A stretch of 5,885 nt of DNA from Streptosporangiaceae bacterium. Lineage in GTDB: Bacteria; Actinomycetota; Actinomycetes; Streptosporangiales; Streptosporangiaceae. Under the pieces are notes generated by a model. It was given only the letters and a program-made list of their open reading frames with translations, was not told the DNA's origin and did not search any database. Below are positions 1 through 5,424 of this stretch, piece by piece. The number at the start of each line of letters is the position of its first letter. Position 1 is the first letter of the stretch. Location: the NCBI GenBank assembly GCA_030040475.1, contig JASHTQ010000194.1, forward strand, positions 1 to 5,885, given 5' to 3'. The position numbers and the translations under genes are program-made.

Positions 1-206
1 AGGGCGACGCGAACAACGCCGCCGACACCCCGGCCCGTCCCGCCGCCGACGTCGTGGGCGTCTTCTCCCGCGACATCCCCCGCGGCGGCTACCTGCTCGC
101 CGACCTGCACCGCCCGGCCGTCCTCGGCCTCCTGGCCGCCGCCATCGTCCTGTTCTTCGCCGCCGGACCCCTGCTCCGGTACGCCCGCACCCCAGAAACC
201 CGATAA
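1..206 (+). CDS. SipW-type (ER/archaeal-type) signal peptidase I, C-terminal part
   Basis: Partial gene: the open frame enters from the left edge (first full codon at 3) and ends at TAA 204-206, leaving 67 residues. It begins GDANNAADTPARP, the conserved Gly-Asp segment near the catalytic Asp of S26B signal peptidases. Then comes a short beta-rich stretch (VVGVFSRDIPRGGYLL) and a hydrophobic segment at about residues 41-60, followed by a basic tail. A C-terminal membrane anchor after the catalytic domain is usual for SipW/archaeal-type enzymes. The assignment rests mainly on homology to the second peptidase, whose visible end carries the same GDANNA-D-PAR motif together with the catalytic Ser and His boxes. 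The product should be a membrane protein with an extracytoplasmic active site that removes SipW-class signal peptides. Its gene is 61-67 nt upstream of a typical SipW-class substrate, so they probably form one operon. The catalytic Ser and His lie outside the window. Confidence 0.8.
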   Translation, partial: GDANNAADTPARPAADVVGVFSRDIPRGGYLLADLHRPAVLGLLAAAIVLFFAAGPLLRYARTPETR

Positions 207-257
207 CCCGGCTTCCCGCCCCACCGCCTCACATCAGACCTGACCATCACACCTAGC

Positions 258-264
258 AAAGGAA
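258..264 (+). promoter_or_regulatory. ribosome-binding site deciding the start of the first TasA-like gene
   Basis: AAAGGAA lies 3 nt before a GTG (268), 9 nt before an ATG (274) and 15 nt before another ATG (280). The 9-nt spacing fits the ATG at 274 best. That start also gives an N-terminus (MRMSKKRVAL) that lines up with the paralogue at 4427 (MKTTAKKRVAL). Confidence 0.55.
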
Positions 265-273
265 CCCGTGATC

Positions 274-972
274 ATGAGGATGTCCAAGAAGCGCGTTGCG
301 CTCGCCGCCGGGCTGGCCGCGTCGATCGGCGCGATCGCCGCGCTGGCCTCCGGCACCACCTTCGGCCTGTACTCCGCGTCGCAGGCCAGCTCCGGGAACT
401 CCTTCACCTCCGGCACCGTCACCGTCGGCACCGGCACCCCCACCTCGGTCACCTGCACCATCACCGGGATGGTCCCCGGCGACTCCTCGGTCGGCGCCGC
501 CGTCGGCTCCAAGGCCGACACCACCTGCACCTACAACGTCAAGTACACCGGCTCCGTCTCCGCCTGGCTCGCCGTCGACGTCGCCGTCTCCAACGGCTCC
601 ACCGCCCTGTACGACGGCACCGCCACCGGCCTGCAGCTCTACCTCAAGGACGGATCCGCCAACTCCTACCTCACCTCCACCGCCCCCACCGCCGGGACCA
701 CCTACAAGACCTCCGGCGGCACCGCCACCAGCCTGCCCGCCGCCGGCATCACCGACCTGCTGGTCAACACCACCGCCGCCACCACCAACACCGCCGTCGC
801 GTTCTCCCTGGACTACGCCCTGCCCATCGCCTCAGGCAACACCTACCAGGGCGGCTCCGCCACCGTCACCCTCACCTTCCACGCCGTCCAGTCCGGCAAC
901 AACCCCCTCCCCACCGCCTGCACCACCATCGGCCAGCAATGCCTCCCCGCCTCCGGCTTCGCCTGGTCCTAA
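274..972 (+). CDS. TasA/camelysin-like secreted protein with SipW-class signal peptide
   Basis: 232 residues from ATG 274; a GTG at 268 would add two. Residues 1-38 form a signal peptide: a basic SKKR start, a hydrophobic stretch, then SGTTFGLYSASQA-SSGNSFTSGTV. This matches the SipW-cognate pattern (G-T-F/Y-A-x-F-S, then N-T-F-x-A-G-T). Cleavage could be near residue 31 (SipW-like) or after Ala38 (S-Q-A). The mature part is Thr/Ser/Gly/Ala-rich and beta-prone. It carries GMVPGDSS (about 65-72), which matches the NLKPGD motif of TasA, and a C-terminal YQGGSATVTLTFHAVQSGNN strand. Four Cys (61, 85, 216, 223) may form two disulfides. The family includes TasA biofilm fibres and camelysin-like proteins; a fibre or surface-layer role here is inferred. 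The gene directly follows a SipW-type peptidase gene and is followed by a strong hairpin. Codons are almost uniformly C-ending (GCC, ACC, TCC), more so than in its paralogues, suggesting high expression. Confidence 0.85.
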   Translation: MRMSKKRVALAAGLAASIGAIAALASGTTFGLYSASQASSGNSFTSGTVTVGTGTPTSVTCTITGMVPGDSSVGAAVGSKADTTCTYNVKYTGSVSAWLAVDVAVSNGSTALYDGTATGLQLYLKDGSANSYLTSTAPTAGTTYKTSGGTATSLPAAGITDLLVNTTAATTNTAVAFSLDYALPIASGNTYQGGSATVTLTFHAVQSGNNPLPTACTTIGQQCLPASGFAWS

Positions 973-985
973 CCCAAACCCAGCA

Positions 986-1013
986 CCGCCCGGCCCCGCA
1001 AGGGGCCGGGCGG
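986..1013 (+). terminator. GC-rich hairpin with GCAA tetraloop between the two TasA-like genes
   Basis: A perfect 12-bp stem (986-997 with 1002-1013, all G-C pairs) is closed by the loop GCAA, a GNRA tetraloop. It begins 13 nt after the stop codon at 970-972. No T-tract follows. It could be a U-less actinobacterial terminator, a partial terminator or an mRNA-stabilising 3' structure. Because the next gene starts only 49 nt later and no clear promoter lies between, I favour partial termination or stabilisation that raises the first gene's expression over the rest. Confidence 0.75.
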
Positions 1014-1049
1014 GCCCGCCCCGTTCCAGAACAGCCACTAGCCCAGAAC

Positions 1050-1054
1050 AGGAA
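1050..1054 (+). promoter_or_regulatory. ribosome-binding site fixing the start at 1062
   Basis: AGGAA lies 7 nt before ATG 1062. The same frame stays open back to 939, but that upstream part crosses the stop of the previous gene and the hairpin and reads as Pro/Arg-rich nonsense. The signal peptide also begins naturally at 1062. Confidence 0.7.
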
Positions 1055-1061
1055 CACAGCA

Positions 1062-1763
1062 ATGCGGCACCGCAAGGACACCCGGTCGCTCGGCAAGGCC
1101 ATCAGGCTCGCCGTGCCCGTCCTGGCCGTGCCCGCCATCGCGGTGTCCCTGACCATGATCTGCTCTGGCCTCACATCCACGTTCTGCACCTCGAGCGCGA
1201 CGGAGGCCAGCGGCCACGACAGCCTCACTTCGACCAGCGTGACCCTGACCAACAGCGCGATCGCGAACTGCCCGGTGACCGGCCTGCTGCCCAACGGCAA
1301 CCAGGCGAAGTGCACGTTCACCACCAGCTACGCCGGCCCCTCCGCCGCCTACCTCGCGGTCAACGTCCTGGTCGAGGCTCAGGCCGGATCGGGCGGGACC
1401 GCGCTCTACAACCCCAGCGACGGCAACAACGACCTCAACCTCATCATCACCTCGACGAGCCCGACGGTCACCTACACGCTGCCGACAACCGCCACCACCT
1501 GCCCCGGCGGTGCCCCATCGGGTTCGACCTGCTACGAGCTGGACAACGAGCTCATCAGCACCACAGCCGCCACAAGCGCGACGGTCTCGTTCACCGTGTC
1601 GGTCGGCCTTCCCACCTCCTCCACCAGCGGTTACCAGGGCGGAGCCGCGCAGATCATCCTCACCACGCACGCCGCCCAGGCCGGCAACAACACGCTGTCC
1701 TGCACCGCCACCGCCACCGCCGGCTCCCCGTGCACCGCGTCCGGCTCGTTCAAATGGAGCTGA
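1062..1763 (+). CDS. divergent TasA-like secreted protein
   Basis: 233 residues from ATG 1062. The N-terminus has a basic stretch (RHRKDTRSLGK) and a hydrophobic core (about 14-33). The SipW-class box is degraded: SGLTSTFCTSSATEASGHDSLTSTSV sits where the first paralogue has SGTTFGLYSASQASSGNSFTSGTV. Homology to the protein at 274 runs to the C-terminus: GPSAAYLAVNVLV against SVSAWLAVDVAV, GYQGGAAQIILTTHAAQAGNN against TYQGGSATVTLTFHAVQSGNN, and a shared F-(A/K)-W-S ending. Identity is clearly low. The PGD motif has become LPNGN. There are eight Cys (34, 42, 70, 84, 147, 157, 214, 224). Four match the conserved pairs of the paralogues; 147/157 look like an added pair in an inserted loop; 34 and 42 lie near the signal-peptide end. 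It is probably the third gene of the peptidase operon and possibly a minor or capping subunit, which is inference. Confidence 0.75.
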   Translation: MRHRKDTRSLGKAIRLAVPVLAVPAIAVSLTMICSGLTSTFCTSSATEASGHDSLTSTSVTLTNSAIANCPVTGLLPNGNQAKCTFTTSYAGPSAAYLAVNVLVEAQAGSGGTALYNPSDGNNDLNLIITSTSPTVTYTLPTTATTCPGGAPSGSTCYELDNELISTTAATSATVSFTVSVGLPTSSTSGYQGGAAQIILTTHAAQAGNNTLSCTATATAGSPCTASGSFKWS

Positions 1764-1771
1764 AAGCCGAG

Positions 1772-2191
1772 ATGAGAACCCGCCGTCGCCCCCTCCTCGC
1801 CGCAGTCCTGGCCGTCGCCGCGGCCGGCCTGGCCGTCACGCTCGCCGTCCCCGGCACCGCGTTCGCGCTGTTCTCCAACACCCCCGCCGCCACCACCGCC
1901 TCGACGACCGCGGCCACCCTGTCCGCCCCGACCGGCTTCACCGCCGCCGTGGCCTCGGGCACCACGGCGACCCTGTCCTGGACGGCCCCCTCGAACCTGA
2001 CCGGCTACACGCTCAGGCAGTCGACAGGAACCCTGGCCGGCTGCTCCGCGACCCCCTCGTCCGCCACCACGACGTGCACCGCCACTGGCCTGTCGCCGAA
2101 CACCAAGTACACCTGGACGCTGGCCGCCGCCTACAACAGCTGGAAGAGCAGTACGGTCACGGCCAGTGCCACCACACCCAAATTCGCTTAG
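1772..2191 (+). CDS. small secreted fibronectin type III-like protein with SipW-class signal peptide
   Basis: 139 residues from ATG 1772, 8 nt after the previous stop, so translational coupling is likely. An in-frame ATG at 1754 would overlap the previous gene by 10 nt but has no ribosome-binding site and adds only MELKAE. Residues 1-36 are basic (RTRRR) then hydrophobic, ending in PGTAFALFSNTPAATTASTT, a good SipW-class box (G-T-x-F-A-x-F-S). Residues about 52-137 look like one FN3 domain: SAPTGFTAAV, then TLSWTAPSNLTGYTL, then GLSPNTKYTWTLAAAYNSWKSS with the typical Trp and Tyr positions. Two Cys (91 and 102) may pair. FN3 modules in secreted bacterial proteins usually mediate binding to partners or polysaccharide, so an accessory or anchoring role for the neighbouring TasA-like proteins is plausible but unproven. 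No cell-wall sorting signal is visible. Confidence 0.75.
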   Translation: MRTRRRPLLAAVLAVAAAGLAVTLAVPGTAFALFSNTPAATTASTTAATLSAPTGFTAAVASGTTATLSWTAPSNLTGYTLRQSTGTLAGCSATPSSATTTCTATGLSPNTKYTWTLAAAYNSWKSSTVTASATTPKFA

Positions 2192-2432
2192 CGCCACGCT
2201 GCCGGTCGCTGTCCGGCGTCGGCGCCAGCGACATCGAGGTGTTCTTCGCGGCCTTGCCACCAGCACCACGATGACCACTCCGAGCGGCTACACCGCCCTC
2301 GACGCCCCCGCCAGCGGATCGAGCAGCCTGCACGGCTCCTGGGTCACCTCCTCGGCATCGTCCACCAGGACCAGCACCGCCGCCGGAGCCAGCACCGCCT
2401 GGGCGACGATCGAGATCGCGATCACGTCCTAA
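2192..2432 (+). pseudogene. frameshifted 3' remnant of an unidentified protein
   Basis: No intact gene is convincing here, but two adjoining frames look protein-like. The first, up to about 2253, reads LSGVGASDIEVFFAA. The second, from about 2252 to TAA 2430-2432, reads ATSTTMTTPSGYTALD, then SGSSSLHGSWVTSSAS, then AWATIEIAITS. Joined by a one-base indel near 2250-2256, they resemble the beta-strand end of a single secreted or surface protein. An ATG at 2271 gives 53 residues in the second frame but has no ribosome-binding site. I therefore read it as a decayed tail whose 5' part was lost where it now abuts the FN3 gene. I do not recognise the family. Alternatives are a real 53-residue protein or chance. 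Confidence 0.4.
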
Positions 2433-2438
2433 GCCCGG

Positions 2439-2467
2439 GGGCGCGCACCCGGCGCAGGGCGCGCACC
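2439..2467 (+). repeat. 11-bp direct repeat
   Basis: GGGCGCGCACC occurs at 2439-2449 and 2457-2467, a period of 18 bp, just after the remnant's stop. The rest of the gap to the permease (2468-2563) holds a short AT-rich run around 2481-2501, but I see no convincing -35/-10 pair. Significance is doubtful in such GC-rich sequence. Confidence 0.4.
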
Positions 2468-2563
2468 ACCGTTCGTTCGGCAAAATGCTCTTGAATTTTT
2501 CGTCCTCAGCCGGGCAGGCGACAGAGGTCTTCCGAACGGACCTGTGGACAGAGGTGAGGCGCG

Positions 2564-4207
2564 ATGCCGGAGTCGCCAGACGCAAGGGCGGACGTCGCCC
2601 CGGCCGGTCAAGGCGAGGCCCCGGCGCCGGAGGCGGCGCAAGAAGACCGGCATCTGCGCAGGTCGCTTGGCTACTGGCAGCTCACGGCGATCGGGTTCAG
2701 CGGCGTCATCGGCTCCGGCTGGCTGCTCGCGTCGATGGTCGCGGCGCAGATCGCGGGGCCGGAGGCGATCGTCGCCTGGCTGGTCGGCGGCGCGGTGCTC
2801 GCTCTGATCGCGCTGGTGATGGCCGACCTCGGCGCGGCCAGGCCGGAATCGGGCGGGCTGGTGCGCTGGCCGTTCTACAGCAGCGGGCGGCTGGTGGCCA
2901 CGATAGCGGGCTGGGGGATCTGGATCTCCTACGCGACCAACCCGCCGAGCGAGTCCACCGCGACGCTGCAGTACATGAGCAAGTACGTGCCGCAGGTCTA
3001 CAACGGATCGTCGCTGACCACGCTCGGGGTGCTGTTCGGCGTTGGCATCATGGCCGTGTTCGTGCTCGTCAACTGGTTCGGCGTGCAGCTGTTCGCCAGG
3101 GTCAACGGGGCGCTGACGGTGGCGAAGTTCGTGGTGCCCGCGCTCACCGTGGTCGCGCTGTTCGCCTCCGGGTTCCACGACGGCAACTTCGGCTCCCACG
3201 GCGGGTTCGCGCCGTACGGGTGGGCGCCTGGCCTGTCCGCGATCGCGACCGCGGGCATCATCTACGCCTACACCGGATTCCAGGGACCGGTCGACCTGTC
3301 CGGCGAGGCCAGGAACCCGCGCCGCGACGTGCCGCGTGCGGTCCTCACCTCGCTCGCCTTGTCGGCCCTGCTGTACCTGCTGCTCCAGGTCGTGTTCGTC
3401 GGCGCGGTGCCCGGGCACGACCTGATCGGTGGCTGGCACGGCGTCTCGTTCAGCTCGCCGTTCGCGCAGCTCGCGGTGGCGGCGAACCTCACCTGGCTGT
3501 CCTGGGTGCTGTACGCGGACGCGATCGCGTCGCCTGCCGGGTCCGCGCTGGCGTTCACGGCGGCCGCGGGGCGCGAGTCGTTCGCGATGGCGAAGAACAG
3601 GTTCCTGCCGCGGGCGGCGGGCAAGGTCAACGAGCGGTCCGGCGTCCCGCGCCGGGCGCTGGTGATCAACTTCGTGATCGGCCTGGCGTTCCTGCTGCCG
3701 CTGCACAGCTGGCAGTCGATCGTGGCGGCCACGGCCGTGCTCGCGCTGATCGCGTACGCGCTGCCCGCGGTGTCCGCCGCCGTCCTGCCGCGCCCCGGCG
3801 GGCCATCGGGATGGCTCCGTTACCTGGCGCCGGCCGCGTTCGTGCTGGCCACGATGATCATGTACTGGGCGACCTGGAAGGAGCTGCGGATCGCGCTGCC
3901 GGTGCTGCTCGTCGGCGTGGCCTTCTACGCCTGCCAGCAGTGGCGCGGGGGAGTGGACTGGCAGGACGTGCGGCTGGGCGCCTGGCTCGTCGGCTACCTG
4001 ATCGCGATCGGGATCCTGTCCGCGCTCGGCAGCAAGGACTTCGGCGGCAGCGGGCTGATCCCCGCGCCCTACGATTCCGTCATCGCGGCGGCCATCGGCC
4101 TGGTCGCCTACCTGCGCGGCGTCAGGGACGGCCTGCGCCACCTGGCCGCGCACCCCGCGCCCGAACCGCTCACGACGCGAGAGGCCCCGGCGCGTCCGGA
4201 GCGGTGA
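2564..4207 (+). CDS. APC-superfamily amino-acid permease
   Basis: 547 residues. ATG 2564 is preceded by GAGGTGA (2551-2557, 6 nt away), a near-perfect ribosome-binding site. After a hydrophilic, Ala/Pro-rich cytoplasmic N-tail (1-33) come about 12-14 membrane spans. TM1 (about 38-62) contains GFSGVIGSGWLLA, the broken-helix substrate site typical of the APC fold. TM2 (66-88) is followed by LGAARPESGGLVRWPFY, a conserved first loop. Near TM6 is the APC signature GFQGPVDLSGEARNPRRD, continuing PRAV (238-260), with the conserved Glu-Ala-x-Asn-Pro. TM10 to the C-end includes extra spans at about 470-488 and 504-518. The IGSGWL form and length resemble the aspartate:proton symporter YveA group, but the substrate cannot be fixed by eye. 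It acts in the cytoplasmic membrane as a proton- or exchange-coupled amino-acid transporter. Codon use favours both C and G third bases, unlike the C-dominated gene at 274. It separates two secretion modules and has no clear functional link to them. Confidence 0.9.
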   Translation: MPESPDARADVAPAGQGEAPAPEAAQEDRHLRRSLGYWQLTAIGFSGVIGSGWLLASMVAAQIAGPEAIVAWLVGGAVLALIALVMADLGAARPESGGLVRWPFYSSGRLVATIAGWGIWISYATNPPSESTATLQYMSKYVPQVYNGSSLTTLGVLFGVGIMAVFVLVNWFGVQLFARVNGALTVAKFVVPALTVVALFASGFHDGNFGSHGGFAPYGWAPGLSAIATAGIIYAYTGFQGPVDLSGEARNPRRDVPRAVLTSLALSALLYLLLQVVFVGAVPGHDLIGGWHGVSFSSPFAQLAVAANLTWLSWVLYADAIASPAGSALAFTAAAGRESFAMAKNRFLPRAAGKVNERSGVPRRALVINFVIGLAFLLPLHSWQSIVAATAVLALIAYALPAVSAAVLPRPGGPSGWLRYLAPAAFVLATMIMYWATWKELRIALPVLLVGVAFYACQQWRGGVDWQDVRLGAWLVGYLIAIGILSALGSKDFGGSGLIPAPYDSVIAAAIGLVAYLRGVRDGLRHLAAHPAPEPLTTREAPARPER

Positions 4208-4231
4208 CGGCAGCAGCCCACAGATCACCGC
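4201..4231 (+). terminator. weak hairpin overlapping the permease stop codon
   Basis: GCGGTGA (4201-4207, including the TGA stop) pairs with TCACCGC (4225-4231), a 7-bp stem with a 17-nt loop. There is no T-run. It is a possible weak terminator; no better one follows the permease. Confidence 0.25.
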
Positions 4232-4256
4232 CAGCCAGCACCCTATTTCGGAGAAG

Positions 4257-4289
4257 TCGGTTTATTTCCTGCCTTACCGATAAAACCGA
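4257..4289 (+). promoter_or_regulatory. imperfect inverted repeat in AT-rich upstream region, candidate operator
   Basis: TCGGTTTAT (4257-4265) and ATAAAACCGA (4280-4289) form an inverted repeat with one extra base. The right arm also contains a direct repeat of ACCGATA (4276-4282 and 4285-4291). Such arrangements are typical of repressor or activator sites. It lies about 140-170 bp upstream of the gene at 4427, in the least GC-rich part of the window. Confidence 0.35.
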
Positions 4290-4332
4290 TATTTTCGCCT
4301 ATGCCACTATTCTGCGTGCCACGTCTCTCAAA

Positions 4333-4349
4333 AACGAGTCTTTCTCGTT
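4333..4349 (+). promoter_or_regulatory. short hairpin/dyad AACGAG-TCTTT-CTCGTT
   Basis: A perfect 6-bp inverted repeat (4333-4338 and 4344-4349) with a 5-nt spacer sits just upstream of a possible -10 element. It could be an operator or a small structure; nothing further can be said. Confidence 0.3.
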
Positions 4350-4373
4350 ACTGCCATTGCGTCACTTTGCACC

Positions 4374-4379
4374 TAGACT
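4374..4379 (+). promoter_or_regulatory. possible -10 element for the gene at 4427
   Basis: TAGACT fits the actinobacterial TAnnnT -10 pattern and would place transcription start about 40 nt before ATG 4427. Candidate -35 sequences are badly spaced (TTGCGT with 11 nt, TTACTG with 20 nt), so this is tentative. An alternative sigma factor could be used. Confidence 0.3.
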
Positions 4380-4426
4380 GCAACTGAGGCGATAACCGAC
4401 CCGCAACGAACGAACAGGGCCCGGCT

Positions 4427-5158
4427 ATGAAAACGACCGCCAAGAAGCGGGTAGCGCTGCGCGGCAGCCTCATTGCGAGCATCGGTGTGGTAGCGATAAT
4501 CGCGGCCGGAATGACCCTGGGCCTGGTCGGCACCAGCCGGGCCAGCACCGGCAACAGCATCACCGGCAACGGCATCACCGGCAACGGCATCACGGGCGGC
4601 GCCGTCACCGTCGGCGCCGGCGCTCCCGCCTCCGTCACCTGCACGATCGCGAACCTGGTGCCGGGCGATTCGTCCGCGGGCGCCCCGATCGGGAGCAAGG
4701 CCGACGCCTCGTGCACCTACAACGTGGAGTACACAGGCAGCGCCAGCGCCTGGCTCGCCGTCGACGTCGCCGTCGCCAACGGCTCGACCGCCCTGTACGA
4801 CGGCACCGCCACCGGCCTGCAGCTGTACCTGAACGACGCGACCTCCACCAGCTACCTGGCCAGCGCCGCGCCCGCTGACGGCACCACGTACAAGACCGCG
4901 GCCGGCACCGCTGCCAGCCTGCCCGCCACCGGCATCCAGGACCTGCTGGTCACCACCACGGCCGCAACCACGGGCACGTCGGCCAGCTTCACCCTCGACT
5001 ACGCCCTGCCGATCGCCAGCGGCAACATCTACCAGGGCGGCAGCGCCAGGGTGACGCTGACCTTCCACGCGGTCATGTCCGGTGACAACCCCCTGCCCGC
5101 CGCCTGCACCACCGCCGGCCAGCAGTGCCTCGCAGGCTCCGGCTTCGCCTGGAGCTGA
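4427..5158 (+). CDS. TasA/camelysin-like secreted protein, close paralogue of the gene at 274
   Basis: 243 residues from ATG 4427, with AGGG (4416-4419) 7 nt upstream. From VTCTI (about 70) to the end it aligns without gaps to the protein at 274; roughly three quarters of residues are identical by eye. It keeps LVPGDSS, all four Cys (72, 96, 227, 234), the segment SAWLAVDVAV, then YQGG and the GFAWS ending. Two differences stand out. The signal box is GMTLGLVGTSRA instead of GTTFGLYSASQA, losing the aromatics and the F/Y-S pair, though Ala39 still offers a conventional S-R-A cleavage site. And the mature N-terminus holds three GN(S/G)IT repeats (42-56) where the paralogue has one GNSFT. Unlike that paralogue it prefers AGC for Ser and mixed C/G third bases. 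It appears monocistronic: its own upstream region and a strong terminator flank it, with a second SipW-type peptidase gene 266 nt downstream. Confidence 0.85.
   Translation: MKTTAKKRVALRGSLIASIGVVAIIAAGMTLGLVGTSRASTGNSITGNGITGNGITGGAVTVGAGAPASVTCTIANLVPGDSSAGAPIGSKADASCTYNVEYTGSASAWLAVDVAVANGSTALYDGTATGLQLYLNDATSTSYLASAAPADGTTYKTAAGTAASLPATGIQDLLVTTTAATTGTSASFTLDYALPIASGNIYQGGSARVTLTFHAVMSGDNPLPAACTTAGQQCLAGSGFAWS
4550..4594 (+). repeat. 15-bp in-frame tandem repeat, three copies
   Basis: Three copies of GGCAACGGCATCACC lie at 4550-4564, 4565-4579 and 4580-4594; the first has A for G at one position and the last ends in G. They encode GNSIT-GNGIT-GNGIT. The period is a multiple of three, so copy-number change keeps the frame. 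Confidence 0.9.
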
Positions 5159-5179
5159 CCGCAGCAGCCTTCCCCGCCC

Positions 5180-5209
5180 AGGGCCGGTCCTTTAAAAAGG
5201 ACCGGCCCT
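5180..5209 (+). terminator. strong intrinsic terminator
   Basis: A perfect inverted repeat of 14 bp (5180-5193 with 5196-5209) has its core GGGCCGGTCCTTT paired to AAAGGACCGGCCC. The real loop is probably 4-6 nt including TTAA. It starts 21 nt after the stop of the gene at 4427 and is followed by TTACTGTT, a modest T-rich tail. It could also work in the reverse direction. It separates this gene from the second peptidase gene. Confidence 0.85.
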
Positions 5210-5269
5210 TACTGTTGCGCGCCCATCGGTCGAGCCGTGATACATGTACTCCGATTTGATCGACTATGC

Positions 5270-5286
5270 CCGGTTAATGTAACCGG
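5270..5286 (+). promoter_or_regulatory. perfect palindrome CCGGTTA-ATG-TAACCGG, candidate operator
   Basis: A 7-bp perfect inverted repeat with a 3-nt spacer lies about 140 bp upstream of the second peptidase gene. Size and symmetry suit a dimeric regulator of the TetR, GntR or MarR kind. The neighbourhood has an AT-richer stretch (5236-5282) with TACATGTA (5241-5248) and a TTGATC (5256-5261), but no confident -10 at proper spacing. Further down are an 8-bp direct repeat GCACCCGA (5301-5308, 5313-5320) and a 7-bp hairpin (5370-5376 with 5382-5388) in the presumed leader. Confidence 0.45.
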
Positions 5287-5424
5287 CGTGCAACTGGCGC
5301 GCACCCGATAGGGCACCCGAAGCGGTAATCGCGGGCGGGCACCTTAGGACTCGTGAAAGCGTGCGGCGCGGCCGGCGAAGGGCCGGCCCGGACGCTAACC
5401 GGGACCTTATCCAGGAGCCAACAG

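Noticed and set aside
939..1061. Upstream extension of the second TasA-like gene
   Set aside because: It overlaps the previous gene's end and the hairpin, has no ribosome-binding site, and would bury the signal peptide.
1038..1670. 210-residue open frame on the - strand
   Set aside because: Gly/Arg/Asp-rich composition and complete overlap with a well-supported secreted protein.
296..2191. 631-residue open frame on the + strand across three genes
   Set aside because: All but its last 140 codons is Pro/Arg/Ser-rich shadow translation of the other frames. Only the part from ATG 1772 has a signal peptide and a domain.
2429..4228. 599-residue open frame on the - strand opposite the permease
   Set aside because: Arg/Asp/Gly/His-rich with no hydrophobic or domain pattern. 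It is the usual antisense shadow of a GC-rich gene; the + strand frame has clear APC motifs.
2485..4395. 636-residue open frame on the + strand overlapping the permease
   Set aside because: Arg/Ala/Gly-rich and lacking motifs; it is an alternate-frame shadow of the permease.
4373..5068. 231-residue open frame on the - strand with AGDAVAGDAVAGDAVAG repeats
   Set aside because: The repeat is only the antisense reading of the 15-bp tandem repeat in the real + strand gene, and the frame has no recognisable features.
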